Positions 12,682 through 24,606 are shown, counted from the stretch's first letter. The stretch: DNA of 64,000 nt from Massariosphaeria phaeospora (GCA_011032825.1 JAADJZ010000001.1:1860001-1924000); one strand, 5' to 3'. Notes: generated by a model not told the origin, from the sequence alone. A program made the numbers and translations.

Positions 12682-14505
12682 CTAAACCGCACCAAGCTCG
12701 GGAACTCGACGCTGACGGTGCGTGCCATCGGCCCGACGGTAGCTCATGGCTGAACGATCTAGTTCGTCCATGTCACCTTCGTCGTAGGTTCCGTCGTATG
12801 CATAGCCAGTTCCAGCAGGGTTCGGCCGAGCACCTTGTTGAAGCCGTTCATTCATGTGCTTTGTATCAAATGTACTCGAGAATGTCCGCTTTTGACCAAT
12901 TCCAGACTGAGGAGCTTGAGATGCGAGCTTAGGAAGGGATGGAACACGTCTTTCCAAGTAATCGTGATTCTGAGGGGCATCTGAGGTGGCAGAGAGTGGG
13001 CCTGAAGACATTACGTTCGGTGGTGATTGGTACGACGGTGAAATCGGTTCCAACCTATCAGCTAGCACTGGTGGCTGCAATGTTTTTAAGGGGGCCAAAG
13101 CGTGTCCGTTTGGAATGTGGATGGCACTTGGGGTAGAGGTTGCAGGGTGGGTCGGAGGCTGCAAAGGCTGGACGTGCTGGCCCATTTGTTGCGGGCGAGG
13201 ATATTGATCGACAGGGTAACTAGACAGCCCCAGACTCGATGCAGGATACTGTTGGCCAGTGTGATGAACAGACGCACGGCGATATTCAGTAGGGGGTTGC
13301 GCGTAGTCAACAGTGGGCTCTTGGCGGGCTGGAGCAGACTGCTCGTAGTGAGTCTGCTGGTAGCTTTGGTTTCCAATGTAGCCGTAAGGCTGTCCCATAT
13401 GCATTCCAGATTGGGAGGAGTAGCTGTTGTGAGTCTGCGGCGGCTGGTGAGAGTACGGAGCTTGGGGAGGTTGCATCAGCGGGGCAGCTGGCTGGGAAGG
13501 CGCATATTGATTTGGGTACTGGTTTTGGCTCGACCCGTACTGTGGCGGCATCTGAGAGTAACCGGAGCCTTGTGGTGGTCCCATTGGCTGGTAACCATTA
13601 TGGCTATTTTGGTAAGGCTGGACCATTTCCTCCATGCTAGCGCGACGTGGAGGAGCGAACGAAGCGTTGCTGGCGTTCGAGACAGAACGCGGACGATCAC
13701 CACCATCATGTCCTGAGTTGGGTGTAGGCATACCCGGCGGTTGACCGTACGCGTCCGGGGTGGCAGTGCGCCTAGCGTTGTCGTAGGCAGCTTCCTCATC
13801 GTAGTCGTCTCCCCAATCCTTGGAAGACTTGTTCTCGCGGCGCCTCATGCGAACATCACGTCGAATGCGAACACGGCAGCCCTGCTCAGCTACCATACGA
13901 CTCAGGGCAGTGCTTTCAGACAAGCCTGGGAACTTTTTCGCGGAGAAGACGACGAAGGGAGACGACTTGACCTCCAGGCGGTGAGAAACATGTGCATCAA
14001 TACCAGCTTGAGGGTTCAAGCCATTGCGATCCTCGGGGTCCATGTCCTTGGCGTCCTTCAGCTCCTCGTAAAGAGCGAAACTCAAGCGATACTTGCCCTC
14101 GTGGCGGACGGACAGGTCTGGAAAGATGAAGTAGCCGGCCGGGTTTGGGCGATCCAAGTAGGCCATGCCAGCGACTGGCGTACCGGTGAGAACGGGGAAG
14201 CTTGGTGTCGTCGGCGGACCACGTCCAGGTGCAATCGCGCGAGCATTCTCGAGAGTCGCAAAGAGGAAGAAGTTGGCATTGTAGGCGAACGTGATCTCCT
14301 GCTCACCCTCGAAGACGCGCAGCTCGACAATCGGAGGCGGATCGACGGGGCGTCTGTCGGCGCTTGATTTCGCACCGCTGCCACAAGCACGAGCACGCTC
14401 TGGCTGCTGGATTACTTGCAGCGAGTAGCGGATCTGCCTCCCATCCTTGGTGGTGCGAACGGTAGTGCTCTTCGTCTCGTTGGTGACCTGGATGAGGGAG
14501 CCCAT
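12682..14505 (-). CDS. veA: Velvet-domain developmental regulator VeA
   Basis: Nuclear regulator that, with VelB and LaeA, links development and secondary metabolism to light in filamentous fungi. One uninterrupted coding exon of 607 residues. The velvet domain fills about the first 230 residues and has the signatures QQPERARACGSGAKSSADRR, PVDPPPIVELR, YLDRPNPAGYFIFPDLSVRH and FSAKKFPGLSEST. VRIRRDVRMRRRE follows directly and is characteristic of VeA rather than VosA or VelB. The rest is disordered, rich in Gln, Pro, Ser and Tyr, and ends with the conserved basic YRRADGT-like tail. I chose the ATG at 14505 rather than a longer frame because the residues after it match VeA N-termini and a good 5' UTR intron lies just upstream. 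Confidence 0.95.
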   Translation of the reverse strand: MGSLIQVTNETKSTTVRTTKDGRQIRYSLQVIQQPERARACGSGAKSSADRRPVDPPPIVELRVFEGEQEITFAYNANFFLFATLENARAIAPGRGPPTTPSFPVLTGTPVAGMAYLDRPNPAGYFIFPDLSVRHEGKYRLSFALYEELKDAKDMDPEDRNGLNPQAGIDAHVSHRLEVKSSPFVVFSAKKFPGLSESTALSRMVAEQGCRVRIRRDVRMRRRENKSSKDWGDDYDEEAAYDNARRTATPDAYGQPPGMPTPNSGHDGGDRPRSVSNASNASFAPPRRASMEEMVQPYQNSHNGYQPMGPPQGSGYSQMPPQYGSSQNQYPNQYAPSQPAAPLMQPPQAPYSHQPPQTHNSYSSQSGMHMGQPYGYIGNQSYQQTHYEQSAPARQEPTVDYAQPPTEYRRASVHHTGQQYPASSLGLSSYPVDQYPRPQQMGQHVQPLQPPTHPATSTPSAIHIPNGHALAPLKTLQPPVLADRLEPISPSYQSPPNVMSSGPLSATSDAPQNHDYLERRVPSLPKLASQAPQSGIGQKRTFSSTFDTKHMNERLQQGARPNPAGTGYAYDGTYDEGDMDELDRSAMSYRRADGTHRQRRVPELGAV

Positions 14506-14520
14506 TATGTAGATTGAAGA

Positions 14521-14589
14521 CTGCGACGGGGTTAGCACGAGGGGAGCTTGTGGCAAGCCTCAGAGAGACGGTACGATGGGCGCGCTAAC
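14521..14589 (-). other. Probable 5' UTR intron of veA
   Basis: On the minus strand a donor GTTAGC starts at 14589, a branch-like GCTAAC lies about 14 nt before the acceptor, and the acceptor GTCGCAG ends at 14521, 15 nt before the veA ATG. Length is 69 bp, typical for this genome. Not provable without transcript data. Confidence 0.45.
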
Positions 14590-15304
14590 CTGGTGCTAAC
14601 GAGCCAGCGACCAGAGAATAAAATGAGGGACCACGGAACAATAATCGACACTTGGTTGTAAGTTAGCCAGTCTATTTCGCAATCATGCACTGGCCTCGCG
14701 GTCTGCGGCGTGTCCACGACAAGTTCCCAAGCCAGTGGGTCGGCGCCAGAAGGTTCCCGAGGTCGAGGGCACTCACCACGTGCACTGCTCCTGCGACAGA
14801 ACGAATGAAGTCGACACAGCACGATCGGGCGTGGCTCTCAGCGAAGTTTGCCGTAATCACCAGGTGAACAAGCGAAAGGTTGTCGGGAGAAGATAGGATA
14901 GGGTCGGATTGGTGGTGAAGAAGAGCGGGAGAGAGTGGATGCGACAGCAGACAGCACGGAGTGAGGTAGTCGGGTGTGCTGGATGGACGCGGTCCGCTGC
15001 TCCTCGCTCTGGGATCGAGTGTCGACTCTCGAGGCGTTCGTCGGGTGGTAGCTGAGCAGAGATGAGGGAGGAGAGCGGGAGGGATGAGGGAAACGAGGAG
15101 GGCTGGGGCAGACGACGCGCTAGCCCGGGAACGGCTGAAAGCGCACGGACCCGTGCACGCCAGAACCAAAGGCGCACCGCCGGAGTGGACAACCCCTGCC
15201 GGGTGCAGGGCCCGAGCGCGGCCAATGGCAGCCCCCGCGCGCGCGCTGACTTGCGACCACCGAGCATCGCATCGCGGCCCTGGAGAGCCATCGACCAGCG
15301 CGAA

Positions 15305-15345
15305 GAGCAACGAGCAACGAGCAACGAGCAACGAGCAAAGCAACG
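15305..15345. repeat. (AGCAACG)n minisatellite
   Basis: Four to five 7-bp AGCAACG units in a row with a slightly changed end. It lies about 800 bp upstream of the veA start, inside the GC-rich block. Confidence 0.75.
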
Positions 15346-18300
15346 CCCATGGTCGGATGCCTCGTCCCACGCCGCCGCCCCCCTCCCAATAGACGGTGCC
15401 GGATCGCATGTTCCCTCCGAGGCTGCCGTATTGGGTGGCCCATCGCTGCGCGCCACAGGAGCGCCCTGGCAGTGGAAAGAAAGGCACCGTTCGCCGTGGG
15501 CGCAGAGGCAAGTTGCGACAGCCGGACGCTGCTGACAGCTGCGTCGCGCGGTACGGGTCATCGCGGATTAAAATGGGCCGAGCGCCCCACCATGCCCGAA
15601 ACGTTCATTGCTGGCCACACCCACGGTCCGCCGCACTGAACGCCGCCGTCGGGAAGAAGCCCTGGAGCCGGGGGCGCGCAGGCTTCGAAGTTCGATGCAG
15701 GCCGCGCACAATCTAGCGACAATCAAGCGCGATGCTCTGATGCTGGGGCCCGCTGCGATCGCGCACCGTCGCTGTTCTGCGCTGCTCGGCCGGCCGGTGT
15801 GGAGCGTGGGCTTGCCCAAAGGGGATGCTGCTGGCCACTCTGCCCAGGTGTCGCCGGAGTCTGGTCGCTCTCTTGTCGCTCTCCCGCCCAACTGCTGCAG
15901 GCATGTCGGCGTTTGCCCTCGCACAGTGCCTCTGGTGTCCACTGTCCACGCCTGGCTGCACCCACGACGGCCAGCCGCGAAACAATAACGGCGGGCGGCG
16001 GGCCTCGCGTCGCACCGGCGAGGGAGAGAGTCAGAGTCGACAGTGCCCCAGGTGCTCGCTGCCATGCAGAGTCCGGCCCTGGGTGCTGAGCGTCCCCAGT
16101 AACGGCGCTGCCTCAGCTGACTGGTGTCGCCGTGATGGCCGGCAGCCCAGTGGCCGCCGCTGTGGATCTCCGCCACGCCACCGCCTGACGCTGGAACGCG
16201 CCCGAGGACGAGGGGGGAGGAGCGGCCGCCGGCGTGAGCGGCTATCAGAGGGAAGGCGCAGCCGTGCGTAGCCTCCTCCTCTGGCGCCTCCCTGCCGCTA
16301 GTGCCTAGTCGCGGCCACACCTGCCCGTTGCTCTCCCGCGCTGCCAACGGCTCCAGGCCCGCTTTTTGCTATTGAGCAAGCCGGACAAGCCTTTTCCCCA
16401 CGCCGATCAGATTCACCTCTTGCCACCAGCTATTGTACGTTGGCTTCTCAGATGTCGCCGGTCGTCCAGTCCAACGTGCCAGGTGCCGTCTATCTCCCTC
16501 ACAGTACGGAGTATGCCGTGTCTCGGCACAGTGCAGAGGGCACGCACCCGCGCACCTTTCTCTTTGCAGGACCGTCTTGTGTCTGCCATGATGAGCAATG
16601 CCTCGAATGGAGGAGCTAGGAAAGGCAGGGCAGGAAGGTGTGCGCAGTAAGGCTATAATCGGCAACAGCTTCTATCATGGCGGTATCGCCCTGAAAAAAC
16701 TAACACTCCACTGAGTCTGTCACAAGCATCCAAAAACTTCAACCAACTCCGCTATGGACTGACCACCTACCTACTGCAACATGCCGCACTGCCGATAAAT
16801 CGATAAATCTCTGATCTGATACAGGGTCCGCTCAGCAGTCGCCCGTTTTGGACCAAGAAACATTCACTCTTGGCCTCCATCGCTTCCCCTTGACTGGACA
16901 CGACATCGAGGAGCCTCACCCCCGATGCAGCTGCCCGTCAGTAGCGCAGCATACGGACCTTTAGTTTGGAAGAGTTCGGAACCATGTGCTACCGTAGTAA
17001 CCCGTCGATTTCCGAACATCTCAATGTGAACAATTTCTTCTAAAACCCTTTATACAAATACCTAGGTACGCCTTGGATCAATAAACGAGGACTGTACAGG
17101 CGATTAGTATAGGGGCCCAAGCTTTGCCGCCATACTTTTCGTAACCATGGATCGCCCCGTTTGGCTTTGTGCGGAAATATACGATATTGCCAGGGAACCA
17201 CTATCCTACCAAGACGCGAACAGGCTATACAGATCAGCCGCATTGTCAACTGAGACGGCTGTCAGTTCCCTCGATGATCAGTGGCCCGGGTAGCTTGATG
17301 GTGCACAAGAGTGTCTAGGATCATCCCGAACACCAGTTCACCCCGAAACTTCCGTTACAAAATCCAACATGCAGAGCGGACGTTGACAGTGCCTGAAAAG
17401 CAAGAGTGGTGCTTGTTATTACTTCACGAAGTCAGCATCTTTATGCTCTGGCTATACATCACTCTACCACAGCAGAGCCACCTTGGGCTCCCTAGCCGGT
17501 CCGCGATCCATCGTACGCGCGGAAAGCTCTCCCGACCGTCTCCATACATAGGCAAAGCCTCATCGGAGCCCCTGACCCATCATTTCAGAGGCATGTCCAA
17601 GCCTCCTCTCACCTTGAAACGCCCACACCGTCCCGCAGACGCCACCCCCTCGCCATTGGCGCCCTCTGTTACAGTGGCTCTCCACCTCAATCATAACGCG
17701 GATGGGTGGCATCCAACCCAGTTCTGACATGTACATTGCACGTGCCATAGAGTTTCGTGGAGAAACAACACCTCCACAGGTATCACAATCGCGATTTGCC
17801 CTGTTGCCAAATCGGACCGTGGGGCGTTCGTGGTGGCTTTTGATGCGTTGGCAACATCGTGCTTGTAAGCGCTTCCTGCAATATCATAGGTCTATCCAGT
17901 GAATGAAATCATCAGTCAGAGACGAAACGAACGATTATGGTCTGATATTATATATTCTTAGCAGGTCAGATATAGGATAGAAAGACGACCGGCTTGCGTG
18001 GCTCAGACGCCGGCTCTATTCTCGCCTGTTGCATGTGTATGGGGAATTCTCCCGGTTTGGGGATATGTCTTGGATGGCTGGGGCCCATATATCGCCAGCG
18101 GGGTAAAACACCGAGACGTCTATCGCAACTTCTTGAGGTTCTCAGCATGATCTGTGTCTGCATTGTGCGTACCTGGCGGCAGTGTAGGAGAGGTATACAG
18201 ACCAAGTCTAGCCACTTCCGAAACCACACTTGCGATTTCAACAGACGAAATCGGAACTGAGCTCAACAATCCCGCTTGTAGACGACTTAAGATGAAAGAA

Positions 18301-18522
18301 AGCAGTGTCCTCGTCGCCATCCTAAACGGAAAAACCGCCCGTCGCGTCCTCACCTAGTACGTGAGTCCTTTCCTACTTGACTCACTCACCTCAACATCTA
18401 GAGCCCCGTCACTTCTTACTCTTCCCAATCTATCTACACACACACTGCTAGCTAGCACCTCCGAGCCGAAAATCGTTACCTACAGCTTGACATCTAGCCA
18501 CTCGACCCGTCCCAGCTCAAAT

Positions 18523-18540
18523 CAGCTCAGCTCAGCTCAG
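18523..18540. repeat. (CAGCT)n short tandem repeat
   Basis: Three to four consecutive CAGCT-type pentamers with a further copy nearby. Simple repeat in non-coding DNA. Confidence 0.6.
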
Positions 18541-19429
18541 TCAGCCATGTCTTCGTCCGAAGTTTAATCTCCAAGCCCATCCGCACGCCCGAAATAACCA
18601 CCCACCTACTGATCGATTCTGCCTCTTCGACTCTCTTCACAGCCACAACAGTATTCAGTCGGGCATGGCCGATACAATGACGTTGCACCATACCAACGCT
18701 ACGAGAATAGCCTCTAGATGCATGCTGAGATCGGCTTGCGTTGCTGAGGGCTGTAGCATAGCATGATTAGGGAAATAACGAATGCCCTCTTCTAGTTGAC
18801 TTTTAATATATGTATATATGCATCCATACCCTCTAGAACATTAGTATGCACGAGTATGAAAGGCAAACTTGCAAACACTCTGTACCCGCACCAGAACAGA
18901 CAGACATGTTGGCCCAAAAACCTAATCTAGTAACTAACTTACATACAAACCGCCCACATCTCCCACCCGTTTTCTCCCTTTCGCGGCTCCGTACCTTGCC
19001 GGGTTCTTTCTTTCCCATTCGAAAGTGTGATAGAACGAAGAGCATCACGCAAAACCCACGTACGCCCTACGTAGACATCCCATAACCGACAAAAAGGCAA
19101 AGAGCCGGGCAAGACGGTAGAGTAGGTACAAAAGGACACACCTAGAGAACGACGCTAGAAAGATAAGTAATATAGTCAGTCAGGATCGGGCGGAGGCTAC
19201 TCGCGTTTTGGTCGGACGAATCGCCTCATAGTCAGTCAGTGAGTGAGTTGGAATGGGACAAAAGAAACAACAGTGTAGCATAAAAGCTAAAGGGTATCTC
19301 ACGCCCGCATCCAAAGCAAGCCAAACCCTTGTCCTGCGCCCCGTAACGTCCCGTGTTGAAAGGACCAAGTACCAAAGAAAGCGCGTATCGACGTCAGCCA
19401 TAAAAGTCGCCCATGCCACCCTCCCTCCA

Positions 19430-20736
19430 TCACCCCCTCCCCAATCTCGCCACCCCACCCTCATCTCCGATCCGCCTCCTTCCGCTGTCGTCCCCGCCCC
19501 CAAGCACATACATGCCACTCCTCTCAAAGTTCCTCGAGCTCGAGTGCCAGCACGGCAGCCCCGCCGCATCCTCGTCCTCGTTCCTGCATCCCCTACGACA
19601 CCCGCCCCCCTGGCGCCAGCTCGTGCCCGCCCACTTCATGCAGCGCGCATAATCGGCACACCTGCCCGCGCGCTTCTTCTTCGCGAGCGCGTAGTCGTTG
19701 AGCGTGCGGCGGTCGAGCATGCGGCGCAGCGTGATGGCCGCTTTGGCGCAGAAGTCCGTGATGGGGATGCGCAGGTGCGTCATGGTAGACGCGGTCGTCT
19801 CGAGCGACTCGAGGTGGTAGAGGAGCTCGGCGGTGTCGTGGAGGAAGGGCGTTGGCGTCGGCGTCGTGGCGAGGGTGGAGGGCTTGCGTTTGAGGCGTCT
19901 GTGGGGTGAGGAGGGCGGTTCGGAGGTGGAAGAGGATACGATGGGCGTTATGGATTGTACTATGCATTCGTCTAGGTCCTCAAAGCTTGTAAAGTTGTTG
20001 AGTTCCCACTCCAGCACTTCTTGATCACAGTCGGCCATGCCCGAGTACACGAGGTCTTTAAGTTCGAGCAGTAGTTCGAAAATCATGCGTTGTGGTACGG
20101 GGCCCTGGTTGAAGAGCGTTTGGATGGGAGGTAGGAATTTGCGCGCGATTTCGCCGCCTGTGTAGAGGTTTTTGCCGGTTGCAAAGGGGGCGTTGTCGAA
20201 CATTTGGAGTTCGATCTTAGACATTTGGCGCGAGAGGCCGGCGGCTATGTGGCGGACTTGGATGAGTGGGTTGTGGGAGAGGGAAGATTGGAGGCCATCA
20301 GGGAGGTCTGGGATAGTACAAGTCAGTTCAGGTCCAGCTTAACGTTTAAATTGTAGATTGTATGGAAATTGATCATACCAGTAAATGCAACTTCTCCAGC
20401 AAGCACCACCAATGCCTCCGCAAGCTCTTTCTCCTTCTCCTTTAACTCGCGCTTCTGTGCCTGCATGCTACGCCATGGCACGACGAATCCGATGCTCCTT
20501 CCGCCCTCCATAGCTCCCCGCCCGTCAACCACTCCCGCACCACTCCGGCCTCGCCCACCATCTTCAGTGGTAGTCTCGACGACAGTCCCCTTCCCGAACC
20601 TCCTCGCGCCGCCCCTGACTTCATCCGGCTGGTACTGAAGAGTAAGTAACAGGTCATTCTGATCGCGGTTGTTGCGTAGGTTGCGCCAGACGTTGAGAAC
20701 GGCGTTGGTGGAAAACAAGTGTTGATAGGGCGACAT
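19430..20736 (-). CDS. Unrecognised fungal protein, 411 aa
   Basis: I do not recognise this family. Exons are 20736-20379 and 20307-19430; the 71-bp intron joins in frame (ACT G|AC). The N-terminal half has a Gly/Arg/Thr-rich low-complexity insert (about residues 40-75), then a charged helical segment with KRELKEKEKELAEAL. The middle, roughly residues 150-240, is the best-conserved-looking part: mixed helical sequence with PPIQTLFNQGPVPQR. The last ~60 residues are Gly/Arg/Cys-rich and look unlike a folded domain, so a missed 3' intron or an earlier true stop in another splice form is possible. No signal peptide or membrane segment is visible. Confidence 0.6.
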
Positions 20737-21497
20737 GTTGGGGTTTGGGAATCGCGCTCACATCGCTAGAATAGAAAACGAGAACAGAGCGATGGCCAGA
20801 GGAGGAGTAGATGTGATGTCCTTCCGGAGCGCACGAGGACGGTGGTGGGGTGAGACGGCTGTGCTGGCGGAGAAATGGGAAATGGGGTTCTGTTAGGATC
20901 CGTGCCCTTGTTATTCTTTTGCCGAAACGGGAAGAGCGGCAAGCACAACACGTGGGGTCGTGCATGTGGCTGCGGGCGGCATGACGCGGGACACACTGGC
21001 GTAATGCGTTTCCGTTTCCGACCCTCCTCCTCCGCAAGTCCTATCTTTACATTAGTCAGTATACTGGATACGACGGGGTTTGGTAAATATACAGGTAAAG
21101 TTGTCTCTTAATTGCTCAAACCACTTATACTGTCAAGAGGATTGTCTGAGGTCTATGTAAAACAGATAAGGCTCGTCAATGAGCTCGCGAACATCCTCTC
21201 GACGTCTAGGTACCCTCGTCGGCAATGAATCAAGGAACCACTTTACTGGAGACGCTTCTTATAGTTGCTGAGCAGGGTATACACGCAAAAGCCTCTTGTC
21301 CAATTTCCCGCCTCACTCTACCCAACTGCTTCTATGATACAAGTCGAATCATATGCGCCCTTGCCGTTTTTCCAGGATTTGCTCGACGCTCTGTTGAGGC
21401 TGGAGTAAAACTCTTGATATGCTGTGACGCCGTAAAACACCAAAGTATGCATCGCTTTGACTAAGCAAAATCGTACGGTAGCTCTCTGCAAGCATAC
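20737..21497. promoter_or_regulatory. Promoter of the 411-aa gene and 3' flank of PPT1
   Basis: Both flanking genes run leftward. The sequence should hold the promoter of the first and the 3' UTR of the second. I see no gene or repeat in it. Confidence 0.5.
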
Positions 21498-23097
21498 CTA
21501 CAACATGTTCGACAGACCATTCGAGGCGTATGCCATGGGCTTAACGTTGGGGTGCGGTACAGCCTCAAACTTGGTGAAGTTGAGCTTATAATCCGGGCCA
21601 ATCTTGATAAATGCACCCTTGTTGCCGGTGCTATCGCAGTAGTGAGGCGCGGAGAAAACAGTGATGCATTTACCATCATGTTCAACCTCATAGCCCTCCA
21701 TACGAACTTCGTGTGATCGGATGATAGCCTCCAGGTTGTTCGCTTCACAGAACCGTTTGGTGACGTCGGGCCCAAATTGCATACCGACTCCACGCTTGCT
21801 GGGTCCGCGTCCTGGCGCGGTCTGTGGATCTGTCCAGAGCATTTCCATCATGAGACCTGCTTGCCCAGGCTGTCTCTGCTTGAAACGGTCAAGCTTCCTA
21901 ACGTCGTCTAGCGAGACGTTGTCATCTGAGAAGAGTCCACCATGAAGAACAAAGTACTTCTTGCCGATCAGCGTCGCGAGTGGCAGTGCGGAGAAAGACT
22001 CGGAGAATAGCTTGAACACGCGCTCGGTATATTTGGCCCGGCATTCGCCTTCAAAACCGTACATCCTGTTCATATCGTCTGTCTCGTGATTGCCGCGGTT
22101 CAGGAAAAACTTATCCGGATATAACCACTTGTAGGCGTAGAGCGTCAGGGCAATTTCGGTAGACCAGGACCCTCGATCGACGAAGTCGCCATTGAACAAG
22201 AACGAATTCTTCTCGGACGGCTTCCCAGCGAGACGGAAGATCTCCATGAGATCGAAGAATTGGCCTACGGGCAGTTAGCATAGGCTAGACGTATAACTTG
22301 CGCAACAGGCGCAACAAACCGTGTGTGTCTCCACAGACGGTGATTTCATGTCCTTCTTCCACGTCAAACTCGACCATTGTCGGTTCTTTCCTAACGAGAT
22401 CCATGACGGCTAATATGATCTGGAAAACGTATTTCTTGGCCAGCTTCTTCCCGTTCTTGAACCGCTCAATCATGTCCTCGATGAACTCCAGCGTCATTTT
22501 GTCCTCCAGTTTCATTCCATCGTACGATGTTTCAATAGCCATATGTTCGAGATCCAACCCCACCGCCGCCGATGGTGCATCCTCAACCTCAATTGCCTTC
22601 AGGAATGCGTCGCGCTTGACGATCTTGTCGCAATCTGCTAGGCGCAGCTTCGCCGTGGCATCATGGGGCGCTTTCTTAATGACAAGTTTCCAGTCGCGCA
22701 GTGCTTCACGGTGATGCAATATGGCGGTGTTGGCGGAAGCGCGGCGGTAGTAGGCCTGAGTGGTTTGTGAGTTGGCTGGGGAGGACGATGCATGACGTCG
22801 TGCATACCTTGACGTTGTTTGGGTCGAGTTCGAGGGCTTTATCAGCATCCTGCACGGCATATCCATATGATTCTAACTTGATGTTGGCCTGCAGACATAT
22901 GTCAACTAACGAATGGTCGCGTGCAGAGCCGGACGGCCACCCACCTGCGCGCGGTTGGTGAAGAACGACGGGTCCTTGTCATAGCGCTCGATGGCTTGCG
23001 TGTAGAAATCGACGGCCGTGAGCCAATCTTGCTGTTTGAAGGCATCATTGCCTTTGTTTTTCAGCGCCGTGGCTTCTTCAGGGGTGGTGTTGGCCAT
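21498..23097 (-). CDS. PPT1: Serine/threonine protein phosphatase 5 (PP5, TPR-containing)
   Basis: PPP-family phosphatase regulated by its TPR domain and Hsp90 (Ppt1 dephosphorylates Hsp90 in yeast). Exons on the minus strand are 23097-22945, 22888-22808, 22755-22320 and 22264-21498, giving 478 residues, the normal PP5 size. TPR repeats occupy about residues 1-110 (KNKGNDAFKQQDW, then SFFTNRAQ, YYRRASANTAI). The catalytic domain has the metal-binding motifs GDTHG (220-224), GDFVDRG (249-255) and RGNHE (280-284), plus HGG and SAPHYCD further on. The start is set at MANTTPEEAT, which matches PP5 N-termini; the frame is open a little further upstream. Divergent from SPT4 across 586 bp. Confidence 0.97.
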
Positions 23098-23683
23098 TTG
23101 GAATTGCGCCGCAGGCTTGTAGCTGTCGCGGTAGGTAATGGCGGGGTTCGAGGAGGCGCGACAGATGGGCGCGGGTAGCTGCACACGATCCAGAGGATTC
23201 CACCTTTTGCCTCACCAACTCACCGCCCGCCGCGACAGCCAACCAGGGCACGCCAGACCAGACCCCTGGCTAGTGCTTGGATGCTAGCCGGCAGAAACCC
23301 CGCTAAGACGCCTCCAAGCTCCAAAGAGTAAGGGGTCCGAGCTCAAGCGCAAACGGATACCAGAAGACAAAGCTGCCACACAACCACCTTGCACTTCACT
23401 TCGCCAGAACAAGGCCGTCCTCGCAGGTCCCTCCCCAAAGCCTTTTGTCGCAGTCCCCAAACAGTGTGAGAGGACACCAGCACCCCCGACGCAGAGGAAA
23501 GCGCATCCTCCGGCGGACCGCCTATAAATCACCGCCCTTCCTAGAGGCCTTGCGCCCGCAGACCACAAACAACAGCGAGGAAAACGCATCCTCCAGCCGC
23601 CCGACGATAAACCACCCGTCTGGCCGAAGTGCCCCGTCTACTCCCGAAACCCCGCCTGGACCCCTTCCGCCTGGCTAGCAACG
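23098..23683. promoter_or_regulatory. Shared divergent promoter of PPT1 and SPT4
   Basis: 586 bp between two divergent start codons, so it must hold both promoters and 5' UTRs. No TATA-like element stands out to me. Confidence 0.6.
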
Positions 23684-24115
23684 ATGGAGGCTGCCATCCC
23701 CACGTCGCAGCAGCGCCACATGCGCGCCTGCATGGTGTGCTCGATCCTCCGCACACAGGCCCAGTTCCTCACCGAGGGCTGTCCAAACTGTGAAGCCTTC
23801 ATGGGCCTCATGGGCAACCGTGACCAAATCGAGGACTGCACAAGCCAGGTCTGGGACAGCATGTTGACGGTCAGCAACACGAGTCGGAGCTGGGTCGCGC
23901 GGAGCCAGCGCCTGACGGGATATGTACGCGGCCTATACGCCATGACCGTCGAGGGAGTGGTAAGTTGCCGTGTTTTCCCTATATGTGCCCTCCAAAAGCT
24001 AACCGTTGTGCAGCTACCTGAAGACGTCATTGCTGCCGCAGAGAGCCACGGAGTCCAATACTTTCCCCGGGATGGCAGCGTGAGCGAGGCGTTACCTACC
24101 GACGGCCAGATGTAA
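23684..24115 (+). CDS. SPT4: Transcription elongation factor Spt4
   Basis: Small zinc-finger subunit of the Spt4-Spt5 (DSIF) complex that keeps RNA polymerase II processive. Exons are 23684-23959 and 24014-24115, giving 125 residues, as expected for Spt4. The four zinc ligands are visible as CMVC near residue 16 and CPNC 16 residues later. The segment WDSMLTVSNTSRSWVARSQR, then GLYAM, matches the Spt4 core that contacts Spt5. The intron uses GTAAGT and a TGCAG acceptor and joins GVLPEDV in frame. Confidence 0.96.
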   Translation: MEAAIPTSQQRHMRACMVCSILRTQAQFLTEGCPNCEAFMGLMGNRDQIEDCTSQVWDSMLTVSNTSRSWVARSQRLTGYVRGLYAMTVEGVVSCRVFPICALQKLTVVQLPEDVIAAAESHGVQYFPRDGSVSEALPTDGQM

Positions 24116-24606
24116 TCCTCGAGTCCGCGCCGAACTTTCGTAATTTCTTCCTTCACGTTGCTTCCATCTGGGTAAAAGTGGCGCAAAGGGATAGGTAGCA
24201 TATCAGCAATGGAGTCCTCAGGTTTATCGCGCCTCAGTACGTTGGAAAAGGCAGACAAGGAGTGATACTTCTACGTCCCATAGATTCCGGTTACATAATT
24301 TAAAACAACAACATGCTTTAAAAATAAAATATGTGGAAGTGCCCAAAAGCGGAAAATTGTGCATTCGACGCCCATAACCAACATAAATTCATTTGGGTAT
24401 ACAAGCGAAGCCCAACCCTGGTTCCAATATTCACCGAACCAGTTCCATCTCCATCCGATCCAGGGACGCCTATCTATGCATAACAATCATTCGCGAAGCA
24501 AAAAAGTGGCCGAGGCCTCTATACACGCGCACGCTCGCACTCGAACATCAGTAAAGGAACCATGCCCCCATGCGTCCCACCAGCCAACTCTTTCGTCGTC
24601 CCCCTT
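24116..24606. other. 3' flanks of convergent SPT4 and MID1
   Basis: 491 bp between two stop codons of convergent genes. Only 3' UTR sequence is expected and I see nothing else. Confidence 0.6.

Larger units (their letters stand above)
14590..19429. other. 4.8 kb region upstream of veA without a supported gene
   Basis: Probably holds the veA promoter and long leader on the left and the 3' flank of the next gene on the right. About 14700-16650 is strikingly GC-rich, so long open frames occur on both strands without resemblance to any protein family I know. From 16650 to 19400 composition is ordinary and frames are short. Simple repeats include an AGCAACG array at 15305-15345 and CAGCT units at 18523-18540. 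Confidence 0.5.

Noticed and set aside
14506..14556. Longer VeA N-terminus beginning with MPQAPL
   Set aside because: Those residues lie across a probable 5' UTR intron acceptor and do not match VeA N-termini; the ATG at 14505 does.
14672..15511. 279-codon minus-strand frame upstream of veA
   Set aside because: GC-rich chance frame; overlapping frames on both strands are equally long and none resembles a known protein.
15568..16347. 259-codon minus-strand frame in the GC-rich block
   Set aside because: Same reason: the sequence is Arg/Gly/Ala/Ser-rich in every frame, with no domain or splice support.
23638..24258. 206-codon frame antisense to SPT4
   Set aside because: It mirrors a well-supported conserved gene and shows no independent family resemblance.
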